Of a stretch of DNA of 64,000 bases, positions 9,441 to 18,511 are shown one piece after another. The translations under genes were made by a program, and so were the position numbers. The DNA comes from Alloprevotella sp. GTDB lineage: Bacteria; Bacteroidota; Bacteroidia; Bacteroidales; Bacteroidaceae. The stretch spans positions 124,001-188,000 of the forward strand of contig JAFVDF010000016.1 of NCBI GenBank assembly GCA_017478625.1, given 5' to 3'. Below the pieces are notes generated by a model that did not search any database, was not told the DNA's origin, and saw nothing but the letters and a program-made list of their open reading frames with translations. How positions within the stretch are numbered: position 1 is the first letter of the stretch; each line of letters starts with the position of its first letter.

Positions 9441-10558
9441 AAAAGTTAAAGACTTCGCGAGTGGGGCGCACTTATACAATCTGTCCGGCTCAGCCATCGG
9501 ATGCGCCACAACTGGCTTCTCTCGTCATGCGGGCTATGGGCAAGGAATGTTGCCAATGGTTTGTGGGCAAAGGCAAAAAGGTTTCCGATTTCAAGAAGGC
9601 CCTCATCTCCCTGATGGAGCAACCAGCCACGCAATACTCTTATCAGAACACATTGTGTGCCTATGTCAATAATCAGTTGGCAGGAGTGCTGATTGCTTAC
9701 GACGGAGCAAAACTTCACTCACTCCGTGCGCCTTTCATACAACTGGCTCAGGAGCGTTGGCAGCGCGATCTTTCCGATATAGCCGACGAGACCTCTGCCG
9801 GCGAACTGTATGTGGACACCCTTGCCGTAAAGTGGAAATTTCGTCGGCAAGGCATTGCCACATCGCTACTGCGCGCAGCGGCAGAGCGGGCCACTAGGTT
9901 GGGCATTGAGCGTATAGGCTTGCTCGTAGATGACAGTAACCTGCAGGCCCAAAAGTTTTACGACAAGGTCGGTTTGAAGCAGGTAGGTGTCAATATGTGG
10001 GGTGGCCACGCCATGCGCCACCTCCAGTTAGACCTCAGTGCAGGAGTAGATAATGTGTTTCCCTATACTACCGTCATAATAGATACCCCATTCGGTCCGT
10101 TGAGGCTTTGTGGCGATGCGCATGCGCTCGTTAAATGCCAGTGGGCTGATACGCTGTCTCCAGCGGAAAGATTAGTCAGTACAGATGACGCTCAGGCGGA
10201 AGAGTTGCAGAGTATGATTTTGGCCAAAAAGCAACTTACGAACTACCTCAAGGGTCGTCGGCGCACACTGCGCCTGCCTCTGCGTCTGCAGGGGACACCT
10301 TTCCAGCAGAAAGTGTGGCAAGCCTTGCGTCAGATACCGTTCGGCCAGACCATTAGTTACAGCGAACTCGCGGCCCAGTTAGGATGTCCGTCTGCAAGTA
10401 GAGCCGTGGCGCAGGCCGCACGGAGTAATCCACTCAACCTGTTAGTTCCTTGCCACAGACTCGTAGGAGTGCGCTCTCTGGGTGGCTACTGTGGGAGCGT
10501 GCCCGCAGGCCTCAGGCTGAAAGAACAACTGCTTTCGCTGGAAGGTGCGCGCTTATAG
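9437..10558 (+). CDS. GNAT acetyltransferase fused to O6-alkylguanine-DNA alkyltransferase
   Basis: A 373-residue two-domain protein. Residues ~10-195 are a GNAT acetyltransferase: DTLAVKWKFRRQGIATSLLRAA carries the R/Q-x-x-G-x-G/A acetyl-CoA loop and is followed by LVDDSNLQAQKFYDKVGL. Residues ~205-373 are an Ogt/MGMT domain: TPFQQKVWQALRQIPFGQTISY, then SRAVAQAARSNP (helix-turn-helix Arg finger), then the active-site PCHR with acceptor Cys339. The reading frame is uninterrupted between the domains. The Ogt part would remove alkyl groups from O6-guanine. The role of the acetyltransferase, and whether it acts with repair, is unknown. Confidence 0.85.
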   Translation: MKKLKTSRVGRTYTICPAQPSDAPQLASLVMRAMGKECCQWFVGKGKKVSDFKKALISLMEQPATQYSYQNTLCAYVNNQLAGVLIAYDGAKLHSLRAPFIQLAQERWQRDLSDIADETSAGELYVDTLAVKWKFRRQGIATSLLRAAAERATRLGIERIGLLVDDSNLQAQKFYDKVGLKQVGVNMWGGHAMRHLQLDLSAGVDNVFPYTTVIIDTPFGPLRLCGDAHALVKCQWADTLSPAERLVSTDDAQAEELQSMILAKKQLTNYLKGRRRTLRLPLRLQGTPFQQKVWQALRQIPFGQTISYSELAAQLGCPSASRAVAQAARSNPLNLLVPCHRLVGVRSLGGYCGSVPAGLRLKEQLLSLEGARL

Positions 10559-10586
10559 GCCACGGCATAATCCTGCAAACAGGGTA

Positions 10587-10620
10587 TTGCAAGTTTTGAA
10601 AATGGCGCATAATTTTGCGC
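10587..10620 (+). promoter_or_regulatory. feo promoter with an inverted repeat over the -7 element
   Basis: TAATTTTG (10610-10617) matches TAnnTTTG. A degenerate -33 (ATTG, ending at 10589) lies 20 bp upstream. The -7 element sits inside an inverted repeat, GCGCA-TAATTT-TGCGC (10605-10620), as expected for a metal-sensing repressor. The dyad at 10611 is 42 bp (2 x 21) from another GGCAT-A-ATCC at 10569. Confidence 0.45.
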
Positions 10621-10663
10621 TCGAAAAAGCCTATTTTCGCTATTCAAAACACCAATCTATAGC

Positions 10664-13063
10664 ATGACACGAGACAAAAATGCTCCAGTAACGCTCCGCG
10701 ATTTGTCTGTCGGACAGGTGGCGCGAGTTACCAGCGTAGGAGGACAGACCGTTTTGAGGCAACACTTTTTGGACATGGGCCTGTTGCCAAATACGCTGAT
10801 TAGGGTAGTAAAATTTGCCCCTCTCGGAGACCCTGTTGAGATAAGCCTGCATGGCTATTCACTTACCCTACGCCTTGATGATGCTGCTCAGATTGCAGTA
10901 GAGGTGGTTGGAGTAGAAGAATTCAATAAGGCAACTCAGCCACAGCCTCATATTGATGCGCCCAAGCCTATATACGAATACGAAGAACAGCATCCGGGAT
11001 TAGGAGAGGGCGGTCGCTATCACGACTACAAGCATCAAAATCCGCTACCCGACAAGGCAAGGCTCACGTTTGTCCTTGCAGGCAATCAGAACAGCGGTAA
11101 AACGACGCTGTTCAATCAGCTGACGGGCGCAAATCAGCATGTAGGAAACTTCCCGGGGGTTACTGTGGATAAGAAGAGCGGGCCTATACGCACCGTGCGT
11201 AATTCTGTCATTACAGACCTGCCTGGCATCTACTCGCTTTCGCCGTGCAGTCAGGAAGAAATCGTAGCCCGCAACTTTATCCTAAATTCCCATCCGCGCG
11301 GAATTATAAACATCGTGGATGCTACCAATATTGAGCGTAACCTTTACCTTACGATGCAACTCCTGGAACTAGGCCTTCCGATGGTTATCACGCTCAACAT
11401 GATGGATGAGGTAAAGAACAATCACGGTACCATACGAGTGAACGAGATGGAGCGTATGCTGGGAGTTCCCGTCATACCGATTTCGGCTATGAAGAACGAG
11501 GGCATTGGCGAACTCATAGAGCACGCCGTTCACGTGGCCCACTTTCAGGAATATCCACTACGTCAAGATTTCTGCGACAAGCAGGCACACGGTGGCGCAG
11601 TACACCGTTGTATCCATGCCGTAATGCACTTGATAGAAAACCACGCCGAACGGGCCCACATCCCTGTGCGTTTTGCCGCTACGAAACTCATAGAAGGAGA
11701 CCAGATGGTTACGCAGGCTCTCAGGCTGGAGAAGTCGGAACAGGAAAGTATAGAAAGCCTCATCCGCATAATGGAACACGAGCGGGGACTAGACCGTGCA
11801 GCCGCCATTGCCGATATGCGCTTCGCTTTCATAAATCATCTCTGCGCCCACACAGTAGTAAAACCTCAACTTAGTAAAGAACGCCGCCGGAGCGACCGCA
11901 TCGACCGATTGCTCACAGGACGTTGGACAGGAATACCAGCCTTCTTTGCCATTATTGCATTGATATTTTATCTGACATTCTTCGTAATCGGAACTCCCTT
12001 GCAGGATTTGGCTACAGATGGTATGGATGCACTGGCCGACGGGATAGGGGAATGGCTCCAGCGGTGGGAGGTAAATGCAGTGGTGGCTTCGCTTGTGACA
12101 GACGGAATAGTGCAGGGAGTCGGTACAGTAGTCACATTCTTGCCCTTGATAGTGACATTGTTCTTTTTCCTCTCGATGTTGGAAGACAGTGGCTACATGG
12201 CGCGCATTGCCTTTGTGGCAGATTCATTTTTGCGCAAGATAGGACTCAGTGGGCGCAGTATCGTACCTCTTCTGATAGGCTTCGGCTGTAGTGTCCCTAG
12301 CGTGATGGCTACCCGGACCCTCTCGTCGGACCGCGACAGGAAGCTGACGGTCATGCTCATACCCTTTATGTCGTGCACGGCTAAGTTACCGATCTACGGA
12401 TTCTTCTGCGCTGCATTTTTCCCTCAGCAAGCATGGATTATCATAACTGCATTGTATTTTATCGGTATTGCGGTGGGCATAGGCTTTGCTTTCTGTACGC
12501 GCAGAACGCTCTTCCGAGGCGATCCGGTACCTTTTGTGATGGAATTGCCCGTTTACCGAATACCCGGCATAAGGAACGTGATCCGTTTGCTATGGGACAA
12601 AGCCCGCGACTTCCTCCAGCGCGCCTTTACCGTTATCTTCTTAGCCACGATTGTAATCTGGTTCCTCCAGACCTTTGACTTTCATCTCAATCTGGTTAAT
12701 GAACCGAGCGACTCAATATTGGCGACAGTGGCCAGCTTTGTGGCCCCGGTATTTTCGCCTATGCATTTTGGCGACTGGCGCGTAGCAACCGCTCTCGTTA
12801 CGGGCTTTATGGCCAAGGAGAGCGTAGTGGCAACCACCGGGATGCTCTTTGGGAGCACTGCCAATATGGTAGCAGTGCTTACCCCGCTTGCAGCGTTCGC
12901 CTTGTTAGTGTTCTGTCTGCTCTACACGCCCTGTGTGGCCGCTGTGGCTAGCATACGGCGCGAGCTCGGTATGCGCTGGATGGTGGGTATTATAGTTCTA
13001 CAATGTGTCATAGCCTGGCTGGTATCTTTCATCGTGTATCAGATAGGTGCACTTATCCTATAG
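10664..13063 (+). CDS. feoB: Ferrous iron transporter, FeoA-FeoB fusion
   Basis: A 799-residue protein. Residues ~8-85 are a FeoA SH3-like domain (LRDLSVGQVARV ... LRQHFLDMGLLPNT). A ~50-residue linker follows. The FeoB G-domain has G1 GNQNSGKT at 140-147, then FPGVTVDKKSG, DLPGIYSLSP and LNMMDE. The C-terminal membrane part contains the Gate motifs GFGCSVPSVMATRTL and MSCTAKLPIYGFF, with the conserved Cys residues, and YTPCVA. FeoB imports Fe2+ across the inner membrane. The FeoA-FeoB fusion is usual in Bacteroidota. The companion Cys-rich gene follows 12 bp downstream. Confidence 0.95.
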   Translation: MTRDKNAPVTLRDLSVGQVARVTSVGGQTVLRQHFLDMGLLPNTLIRVVKFAPLGDPVEISLHGYSLTLRLDDAAQIAVEVVGVEEFNKATQPQPHIDAPKPIYEYEEQHPGLGEGGRYHDYKHQNPLPDKARLTFVLAGNQNSGKTTLFNQLTGANQHVGNFPGVTVDKKSGPIRTVRNSVITDLPGIYSLSPCSQEEIVARNFILNSHPRGIINIVDATNIERNLYLTMQLLELGLPMVITLNMMDEVKNNHGTIRVNEMERMLGVPVIPISAMKNEGIGELIEHAVHVAHFQEYPLRQDFCDKQAHGGAVHRCIHAVMHLIENHAERAHIPVRFAATKLIEGDQMVTQALRLEKSEQESIESLIRIMEHERGLDRAAAIADMRFAFINHLCAHTVVKPQLSKERRRSDRIDRLLTGRWTGIPAFFAIIALIFYLTFFVIGTPLQDLATDGMDALADGIGEWLQRWEVNAVVASLVTDGIVQGVGTVVTFLPLIVTLFFFLSMLEDSGYMARIAFVADSFLRKIGLSGRSIVPLLIGFGCSVPSVMATRTLSSDRDRKLTVMLIPFMSCTAKLPIYGFFCAAFFPQQAWIIITALYFIGIAVGIGFAFCTRRTLFRGDPVPFVMELPVYRIPGIRNVIRLLWDKARDFLQRAFTVIFLATIVIWFLQTFDFHLNLVNEPSDSILATVASFVAPVFSPMHFGDWRVATALVTGFMAKESVVATTGMLFGSTANMVAVLTPLAAFALLVFCLLYTPCVAAVASIRRELGMRWMVGIIVLQCVIAWLVSFIVYQIGALIL

Positions 13064-13075
13064 ACGATTAGGCGT

Positions 13076-13210
13076 ATGAATTGGCAAAGTTGGTTAGTCC
13101 TTGCAATCGTTGCCGTTGCTGTGGTCGGCGCATTGTATATTCGTCTGCGAAAACCGCGCAGAAGGAAAGGTGATGCCGGATGTTCCGGCAATTGTTCATC
13201 TTGCCACTAA
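13076..13210 (+). CDS. FeoB-associated Cys-rich membrane protein
   Basis: A 44-residue protein. Residues 6-22 are one hydrophobic segment, followed by a basic stretch (RLRKPRRRK) and a C-terminal CSGNCSSCH with three Cys and a final His. This is the layout of the small FeoB-associated proteins found directly after feoB. It is proposed to help metal handling at the inner membrane. The ATG lies 12 bp after the feoB stop codon, so it is surely in the same operon. Confidence 0.85.
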   Translation: MNWQSWLVLAIVAVAVVGALYIRLRKPRRRKGDAGCSGNCSSCH

Positions 13211-13241
13211 GAGCGCTTCAGATAATAGAAGAAAACAGCCC

Positions 13242-13296
13242 AAAGTACCCACAAAATAATGCGATAAGCGAAAAATTCGTGGGTACTTTAATTTTA
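13242..13296 (+). terminator. Hairpin terminator of the feo operon
   Basis: AAAGTACCCAC (13242-13252) and GTGGGTACTTT (13279-13289) form an 11-bp perfect stem with a 26-nt loop, followed by AATTTTA. The loop is long, so it may be a weak terminator. It separates feo from the cit operon. Confidence 0.55.
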
Positions 13297-13469
13297 TGCG
13301 GATTTTAATTAGTCTTTTTGAAAAACAATACTTTAATTTGCCTATAAATTAAGTGGACAGACCTAATGGTCTGTACTACAAACCTACAAAACCATCCAAT
13401 TATGACATAGCAGCCTGTCTTCAGCAGACAGCACGCTGCTGTCAATTTTTAAATCTATCAATCCTTACT

Positions 13470-13745
13470 ATGGAGTTACAGACTGCGTTCGCGGGAACGC
13501 TTGAATCGGGCGACATCTTTGTGCGCATATCTCCCGCAACCGACCAACTGACCATTAACCTTAAGAGTGACGTGGCTTATCAGTTTGGAGAACAAATCAA
13601 GTCCGTTGTATCAGAAACCCTTACCGAGCTGGGTATCGACAAAGCCGTTGTAGATGTGACCGACAAGGGCGCGCTCGACTGCACCATAAGGGCACGAGTT
13701 ACTGCTGCGGCTGTCCGCGCTACCGGAAAGGACGTTTGGAAGTAA
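13470..13745 (+). CDS. citD: Citrate lyase acyl carrier protein (gamma subunit)
   Basis: A 91-residue protein from the ATG at 13470. The frame is open further upstream, but that extension does not look like CitD and CitD proteins are about 90-100 residues. The N-terminal AGTLESGD motif holds the Ser (Ser13) that receives the phosphoribosyl-dephospho-CoA arm. This is the carrier subunit that shuttles acetyl and citryl groups between CitF and CitE. It is first in the five-gene operon citD-E-F-X-CG, 21 bp before citE. Confidence 0.9.
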   Translation: MELQTAFAGTLESGDIFVRISPATDQLTINLKSDVAYQFGEQIKSVVSETLTELGIDKAVVDVTDKGALDCTIRARVTAAAVRATGKDVWK

Positions 13746-13766
13746 AAACCTAAGAAACCTAAATAT

Positions 13767-14654
13767 ATGAAACGCTTAAGAAGAACTATGATGTTCGTGC
13801 CGGGAAATAACCCTGGCATGATGCAAGATGCGTTTATCTACGGTCCCGATTCCATTATGTTGGACTTGGAAGACTCTGTAACTATGGCCGAAAAAGACGC
13901 TGCGCGCCTTTTGGTGCATAATGCGCTGAAATCCATTGACTATGGAAACACCGAGATGGTGGTTCGCGTCAATCCGCTCAACACGCCCTATGGACGCAAA
14001 GACGTAGAGGCTGTGATAAAAGCAGGCGTTAATGTTATCAGAATGCCTAAGACGGAGACAGCCGAAGAGATAGTAGAGCTTGAACGCGAGGTAGAAAAAG
14101 TAGAACGTGAAATAGGCTGTCTGGGCAGAACTCAGATTATGGCGGCGATAGAAAGCGCGCTTGGCGTAGTTAATGCCTACGCTATTGCTACAGCTTCGCC
14201 CCGTATGATGGGAATAGCGCTTGGAGCAGAAGATTACTGCGCCAATCTGAAAACTCAGCGTACGCCAGAAGGTAGCGAACTACTGTTGGCGCGTGAGACA
14301 ATAGTTGTAGCAGCCCGTGCAGCAGGTATTGACGCGCTCGACACCGTATATTCCAACTTGAACGATATGGAAACATTCCGTCGCGAGGTAGAAACCATCA
14401 AGAAACTCGGTTTTGACGGTAAGTCCATCATCAACCCCCGACAGATTGAAATAGTAAACGAAGTGTTTGCTCCGACGCAGAAAGAAATAGATAAAGCCCG
14501 CACCATTCTGGCAGCCATTAAGGAGGCTGAAGAAAAGGGTTCTGGCGTAATTGCAGTAAACGGCAAGATGGTAGATCGTCCCGTTGTGCTCAGAGCACAG
14601 CGCACTATAGATCTTGCAATAGCATCTGGCATTTTAACAAAGGAGGATTTATAA
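13767..14654 (+). CDS. citE: Citrate lyase beta subunit (citryl-ACP lyase)
   Basis: A 295-residue HpcH/HpaI-type TIM barrel starting RLRRTMMFVPGNNPGMMQDA, as in CitE. SIMLDLEDSV carries acidic metal-site residues, VVRVNPLNTPYG carries a conserved Arg, and MAAIESALGVVNAYAIA holds a metal-ligand Glu. It cleaves citryl-ACP to acetyl-ACP and oxaloacetate. The stop codon overlaps the citF start (TAATG), and the gene's 3' end contains a strong AAAGGAGG ribosome-binding site for citF. Confidence 0.93.
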   Translation: MKRLRRTMMFVPGNNPGMMQDAFIYGPDSIMLDLEDSVTMAEKDAARLLVHNALKSIDYGNTEMVVRVNPLNTPYGRKDVEAVIKAGVNVIRMPKTETAEEIVELEREVEKVEREIGCLGRTQIMAAIESALGVVNAYAIATASPRMMGIALGAEDYCANLKTQRTPEGSELLLARETIVVAARAAGIDALDTVYSNLNDMETFRREVETIKKLGFDGKSIINPRQIEIVNEVFAPTQKEIDKARTILAAIKEAEEKGSGVIAVNGKMVDRPVVLRAQRTIDLAIASGILTKEDL

Positions 14655-16198
14655 TGAGCACCTATAAAGAAAGAGCAAATCTCGTAGCCGAGCAGGCACA
14701 GGCTATGGGAAAACCAGTATATGACGAAGCTTCCTTCCAGAAGAATACGCAAGCCCACGCAGACGAGCCTTTGAAAGGCCCCAAAGTGGTTACGCTTGAA
14801 GAAGCCATCCGTCGGAGCGGCTTGCAGGACGGTATGACCATCTCGTTCCACCATCATTTTCGTGGTGGCGATAAGGTAGTCAATCTGGTGGTCGATAAGT
14901 TGGCAGAGATGGGATATAAGAATCTGCATCTTGCTGCCTCCAGTCTGATTGATGTACATGAGCCATTGATAAAGCACATAGAGAATGGTGTCATTACCAA
15001 TATCAGTACGTCTGGTTTGCGCGGGGAATTGGCCCGTCGTATATCGAAAGGATTAATGAAGAACCCCGTAGTATTCCGTAGCCACGGCGCACGTGGTAGC
15101 GCAATAGCCAACGGAGACATTTCTATAGACGTAGCGTTCATCGGCGCCTCATCTTCCGATCCGGCAGGTAATGCTTGTGGATATTCGCGCTCAGAAAATG
15201 CAAAAAGTATCTGTGGCTCGCTCGGATATGCCCTTCCTGATGCCCAATACGCTAAGAAAACCGTCATTTTGACCGATGATCTCGTTCCGTATCCTAATAC
15301 GCCGAATTCAATCAGCGAGCGAAATGTAGATTTTGTCGTAGAAGTGGAGTCGGTGGGCGATTCTTCCAAAATAGCCAGCGGTGCAATCCGCGACACCAAG
15401 AATCCGCGCGACATATTACTGGCTCAAACAGCTGCAAAAGTTATTGTAAACAGTGGATATTTCAAGGACGGTTTCTCGATCCAAACGGGTAGTGGCGGTG
15501 CAAGTCTGGCCGTTGTGAAATTCCTGCGTGAGCAGATGATTCGCGACAATATCAAAGCCAGTTTTGCCTTAGGCGGAATCACGGCTCACATGGTGAAATT
15601 GCACGAAGAGGGCCTGATAGACCGGCTTATTGACGTGCAATCGTTCGACAAGGTAGCAGCAGAATCGCTGAAGAACGATCCAAAACACAAAGAAGTTTCT
15701 GCTAACGAATACGCCAGTAAGGATGAGAGTGGATCGGCCGTACATTTCCTTGACATAGTTATTCTGTCCGCATTGGAAGTGGATGTAAATTTCAATGTGA
15801 ACGTACTTGTCGGCTCAGACGGTATTATCCGTGGAGCAATAGGAGGCCACCCCGACACAGCAGCAGACTCCGCTTTGTCAATTATAGTATGCCCGCTGCT
15901 CAGAGGCCGTATTCCTTGTGTCGTAGATGAGGTTACTACGCTGATTACTCCGGGTAATACGATAGATGTAGTAGTTACCGAGTACGGCATAGCCGTTAAT
16001 CCTCGTCGTCCAGAGTTGGCCGAAAAACTTAGAGCCGCTGGTCTGAATATTGTAGAGATCCAGACGTTGAAAGACCGTGCACAGAAAATCATAGGTACTG
16101 CCGCACCATTGCCTTTCGGAGACAAAGTTGTCGGTATTGTTATGAACCGTGACGGCTCTGTTATGGATGTCATCAAGAACATAGAAGATCCCGCATAA
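14654..16198 (+). CDS. citF: Citrate lyase alpha subunit (citrate:acetyl-ACP transferase)
   Basis: A 514-residue full-length CitF. It has GLQDGMTISFHHHFRGGDKVVN, the SGLRGELARRISKG segment, the FIGASSSDPAGNACGYS loop and IQTGSGGASLAVVKFL, followed by the GAIGGHPDTAADS motif. It swaps citrate for acetate on the carrier protein. The start codon overlaps the citE stop and is preceded by AAAGGAGG, an unusually good Shine-Dalgarno for this phylum. This may set high CitF output in a complex needing equal subunits. Confidence 0.95.
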   Translation: MSTYKERANLVAEQAQAMGKPVYDEASFQKNTQAHADEPLKGPKVVTLEEAIRRSGLQDGMTISFHHHFRGGDKVVNLVVDKLAEMGYKNLHLAASSLIDVHEPLIKHIENGVITNISTSGLRGELARRISKGLMKNPVVFRSHGARGSAIANGDISIDVAFIGASSSDPAGNACGYSRSENAKSICGSLGYALPDAQYAKKTVILTDDLVPYPNTPNSISERNVDFVVEVESVGDSSKIASGAIRDTKNPRDILLAQTAAKVIVNSGYFKDGFSIQTGSGGASLAVVKFLREQMIRDNIKASFALGGITAHMVKLHEEGLIDRLIDVQSFDKVAAESLKNDPKHKEVSANEYASKDESGSAVHFLDIVILSALEVDVNFNVNVLVGSDGIIRGAIGGHPDTAADSALSIIVCPLLRGRIPCVVDEVTTLITPGNTIDVVVTEYGIAVNPRRPELAEKLRAAGLNIVEIQTLKDRAQKIIGTAAPLPFGDKVVGIVMNRDGSVMDVIKNIEDPA

Positions 16199-16204
16199 AG
16201 ACCT

Positions 16205-16708
16205 ATGCAAGGAGTCGAGATAACACTCGAACAGATGCTCGCGAGCCGTGATGCACGCCAGCAGAAACAGCAAAGTTTGTTGCACGATAATCCGGCAAAA
16301 ACGCTTGTCTGTCTGACCGTAGTGTTTCCTGGCTCCATTAAGCGAAACGCTGATTCGCTGATAGTGGCGCATAAGGCAGTCAAAGCATTGCAGGAATCCT
16401 TCCCTGACTCAGATATAGAGATCAGCGATTTGCCTACAGGTTTTGAAGCTTTTCTGCTGACCGACGAACCGGCACATGCAGTGAAACAAAAAACAGTCCG
16501 CATTGAAGATACTCACCCCTTAGGGCGTCTCTTCGATGCGGACGTTCTTACTGCTGACGGCATACCACTTTCGCGTCACGATATAGGGGCTCAGCCTCGA
16601 AAGTGCCTACTGTGTGACCACGAGGCGCGTTATTGTATGCGCAACCATACACATTCTACAGACGAACTATTGCAACACATCCACAACTTGGTGGCCTTAA
16701 ATGTTTGA
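16205..16708 (+). CDS. citX: Apo-citrate lyase phosphoribosyl-dephospho-CoA transferase
   Basis: A 167-residue protein with the CitX hallmarks: a basic N-terminal helix (LEQMLASRDARQQKQ), LVCLTVVFPGSIK, and HPLGRLFDADVLT, which is near-diagnostic. The C-terminal half has RKCLLCDHEARYC and a His-rich tail. It transfers the triphosphoribosyl-dephospho-CoA made by CitG onto the CitD serine. It starts 6 bp after citF and overlaps the next gene by 8 bp. Confidence 0.9.
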   Translation: MQGVEITLEQMLASRDARQQKQQSLLHDNPAKTLVCLTVVFPGSIKRNADSLIVAHKAVKALQESFPDSDIEISDLPTGFEAFLLTDEPAHAVKQKTVRIEDTHPLGRLFDADVLTADGIPLSRHDIGAQPRKCLLCDHEARYCMRNHTHSTDELLQHIHNLVALNV

Positions 16709-18446
16709 GACTTTCGACATCAGAGAAGTACCATTAAGTCTGAATTCAGCGCGGGCAAAGGTGCAGACATTCCTATCTGAGCGTGAGCTTAGATATGATG
16801 AAGCACTGGAATACTATGTCGGAGCGTTCGACGGAGCCGACAATCTCGTGGCGGGAGGAGGCTTGGCGAAGGGGAGCATACGTTGTCTGGCTGTAAGTTC
16901 GTTGGCCGAGGGCGAAGGTCTGGCGGCTAAAATCGTTTCGCGTTTGCTTTCAGAAGCGGCAGGGAGAGGCTGGACAAATGTAAGTCTCTTTACAAAGCCG
17001 GAACATAGAAAACTTTTTGAAGGCTTAGGCTTCTTCTTACTTGGACAAGCAGACAAGGCCATACTCTTAGAGAGTGATGCGCAGGCACATATTGCTTTCC
17101 AGGACAACTTAAGGAAGTTGGCTCGTGGGAACCGTGTGGGAGCCATCGTAATGCATGCAAATCCGTTTACGCTGGGACATCTTCATCTGTGTGATTATGT
17201 AGCGAAGCGGGTGGACACGCTTTTTGTGCTGGTACTTAGTTCTGAAACCTCACTGTTCCCCACTGCAGAACGCTTGGATATGGTTCGGCGCGGAGTGGCC
17301 CATTTGAAAAATGTACAGGTCATTGAAGCAGGCCGATACGCCATTTCTTCCGACACCTTTCCTACCTATTTTCTCAAAGAACTCAGTCAGGCATCTAAAA
17401 CGGAAATGCAACTTGATTTAGATGTCTTTGCTAACATCGTGGCGCCGGCTCTGAATGTGAACGTGCGCTATGTGGGCAGTGAACCCTACGATGAGATGAC
17501 TGCGACCTATAATGAAATAATGGAGCAAGTGCTTCCTGAGAAAGGGATAGAGGTTGAAGAAATTGAGCGCTATGGGTACGACGAACCGATATGTGCCTCC
17601 TACGTGCGGGCGCTATTAGAGGAGGGCGGATTCATAGATTGTTATGATTTGGTACCTCGGACTACTTGGCCCACGCTAATGGCTTTCCTGGCCACGGATG
17701 CCTTGCGTAAGGAGCTAAGTCTGACTCCAAAGCCCGGGTTGATAGACCAATCTGACAACGGGTCGCACAACGACATGGATTACTCCCTGATGCAGGCCAG
17801 TCTCTCGGCTCTGCATCCGTATTTCTTAAAGATAGCACATCAGGGATTTAGCGCGTCATTACCCACGACAGAGGAACTGAAGCGCATCGGCCTTGAAGCA
17901 GAAAATGCAATGCTCCGGGCCACGGGCGGCATAAACACGCATAAAGGTGCGCTATTTTCTCTTGGGCTAATGCTTGTTGCCGCCTCCCATTCTTATTATA
18001 TAAATACCAGGTCCAACCGTACAGAGGTGCGTACAGCTCTTTCGGAAATGGCTAAAAGTCTGTCGCAGGTGTCCGGAACTCACGGAGCCGAGGCTATACA
18101 ACGCTTCGGAGTGCGTGGCGCCTTATTGGAAGCCAGTTCGGGCTATGAGCATCTATTCGAAGAATGGTTGCCTTATTACTTTAAAAGCACATCTGAATTT
18201 CCATTGCATCGTCTGTTGCTGAAAATTATAAGCCAACTAGACGACACTAATATCCTCTATCGAGGAGGCATAGAGGCACTTGATTTTGCAAAGCAGGCTT
18301 CATCCCATGCGTTGGAGCTTCCAGACGAGTGTCTTATGGCTGAACTCGAAAACCTTAACAAACGATTCAAAGAGAAGCATATTTCTCCCGGAGGTGCGGC
18401 AGATATGCTGGCATTAACTATTTTTGCAGCATCACTAGGTATTTGA
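16701..18446 (+). CDS. citC: Citrate lyase ligase - triphosphoribosyl-dephospho-CoA synthase fusion (CitC-CitG)
   Basis: 581 residues in two enzymes. Residues 1-~325 are CitC: a GNAT-like N-terminal lobe, then the nucleotidyltransferase HANPFTLGH at 152-160 (HxGH-type ATP site) and a TAERLDMVRRG segment. This part acetylates the CitD arm using ATP and acetate. Residues ~325-581 are CitG: LTPKPGLIDQSDNGSHNDMD at 341-360, GGINTHKGALFSLG from 409, and SPGGAADMLALT near the end. This part makes the prosthetic-group precursor from ATP and dephospho-CoA. The CitG part has its normal length and motifs, so both activities are expected. CitG is more often free or fused to CitX. It closes the cit operon. 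Confidence 0.9.
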   Translation: MFETFDIREVPLSLNSARAKVQTFLSERELRYDEALEYYVGAFDGADNLVAGGGLAKGSIRCLAVSSLAEGEGLAAKIVSRLLSEAAGRGWTNVSLFTKPEHRKLFEGLGFFLLGQADKAILLESDAQAHIAFQDNLRKLARGNRVGAIVMHANPFTLGHLHLCDYVAKRVDTLFVLVLSSETSLFPTAERLDMVRRGVAHLKNVQVIEAGRYAISSDTFPTYFLKELSQASKTEMQLDLDVFANIVAPALNVNVRYVGSEPYDEMTATYNEIMEQVLPEKGIEVEEIERYGYDEPICASYVRALLEEGGFIDCYDLVPRTTWPTLMAFLATDALRKELSLTPKPGLIDQSDNGSHNDMDYSLMQASLSALHPYFLKIAHQGFSASLPTTEELKRIGLEAENAMLRATGGINTHKGALFSLGLMLVAASHSYYINTRSNRTEVRTALSEMAKSLSQVSGTHGAEAIQRFGVRGALLEASSGYEHLFEEWLPYYFKSTSEFPLHRLLLKIISQLDDTNILYRGGIEALDFAKQASSHALELPDECLMAELENLNKRFKEKHISPGGAADMLALTIFAASLGI

Positions 18447-18511
18447 ATACTTCAATTGCATAATTTCATTACAATCATAACAATAACCTTTTTAACTTAA
18501 ACCCAAACAAA

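Noticed and set aside
13353-13469. N-terminal extension of citD
   Set aside because: CitD is about 90-100 residues and starts just before the AGTLES motif. The added 39 residues have no CitD character.
15586-16503. 305-residue ORF opposite citF-citX
   Set aside because: Low-complexity Ser/Thr-rich shadow frame across two well-supported genes.
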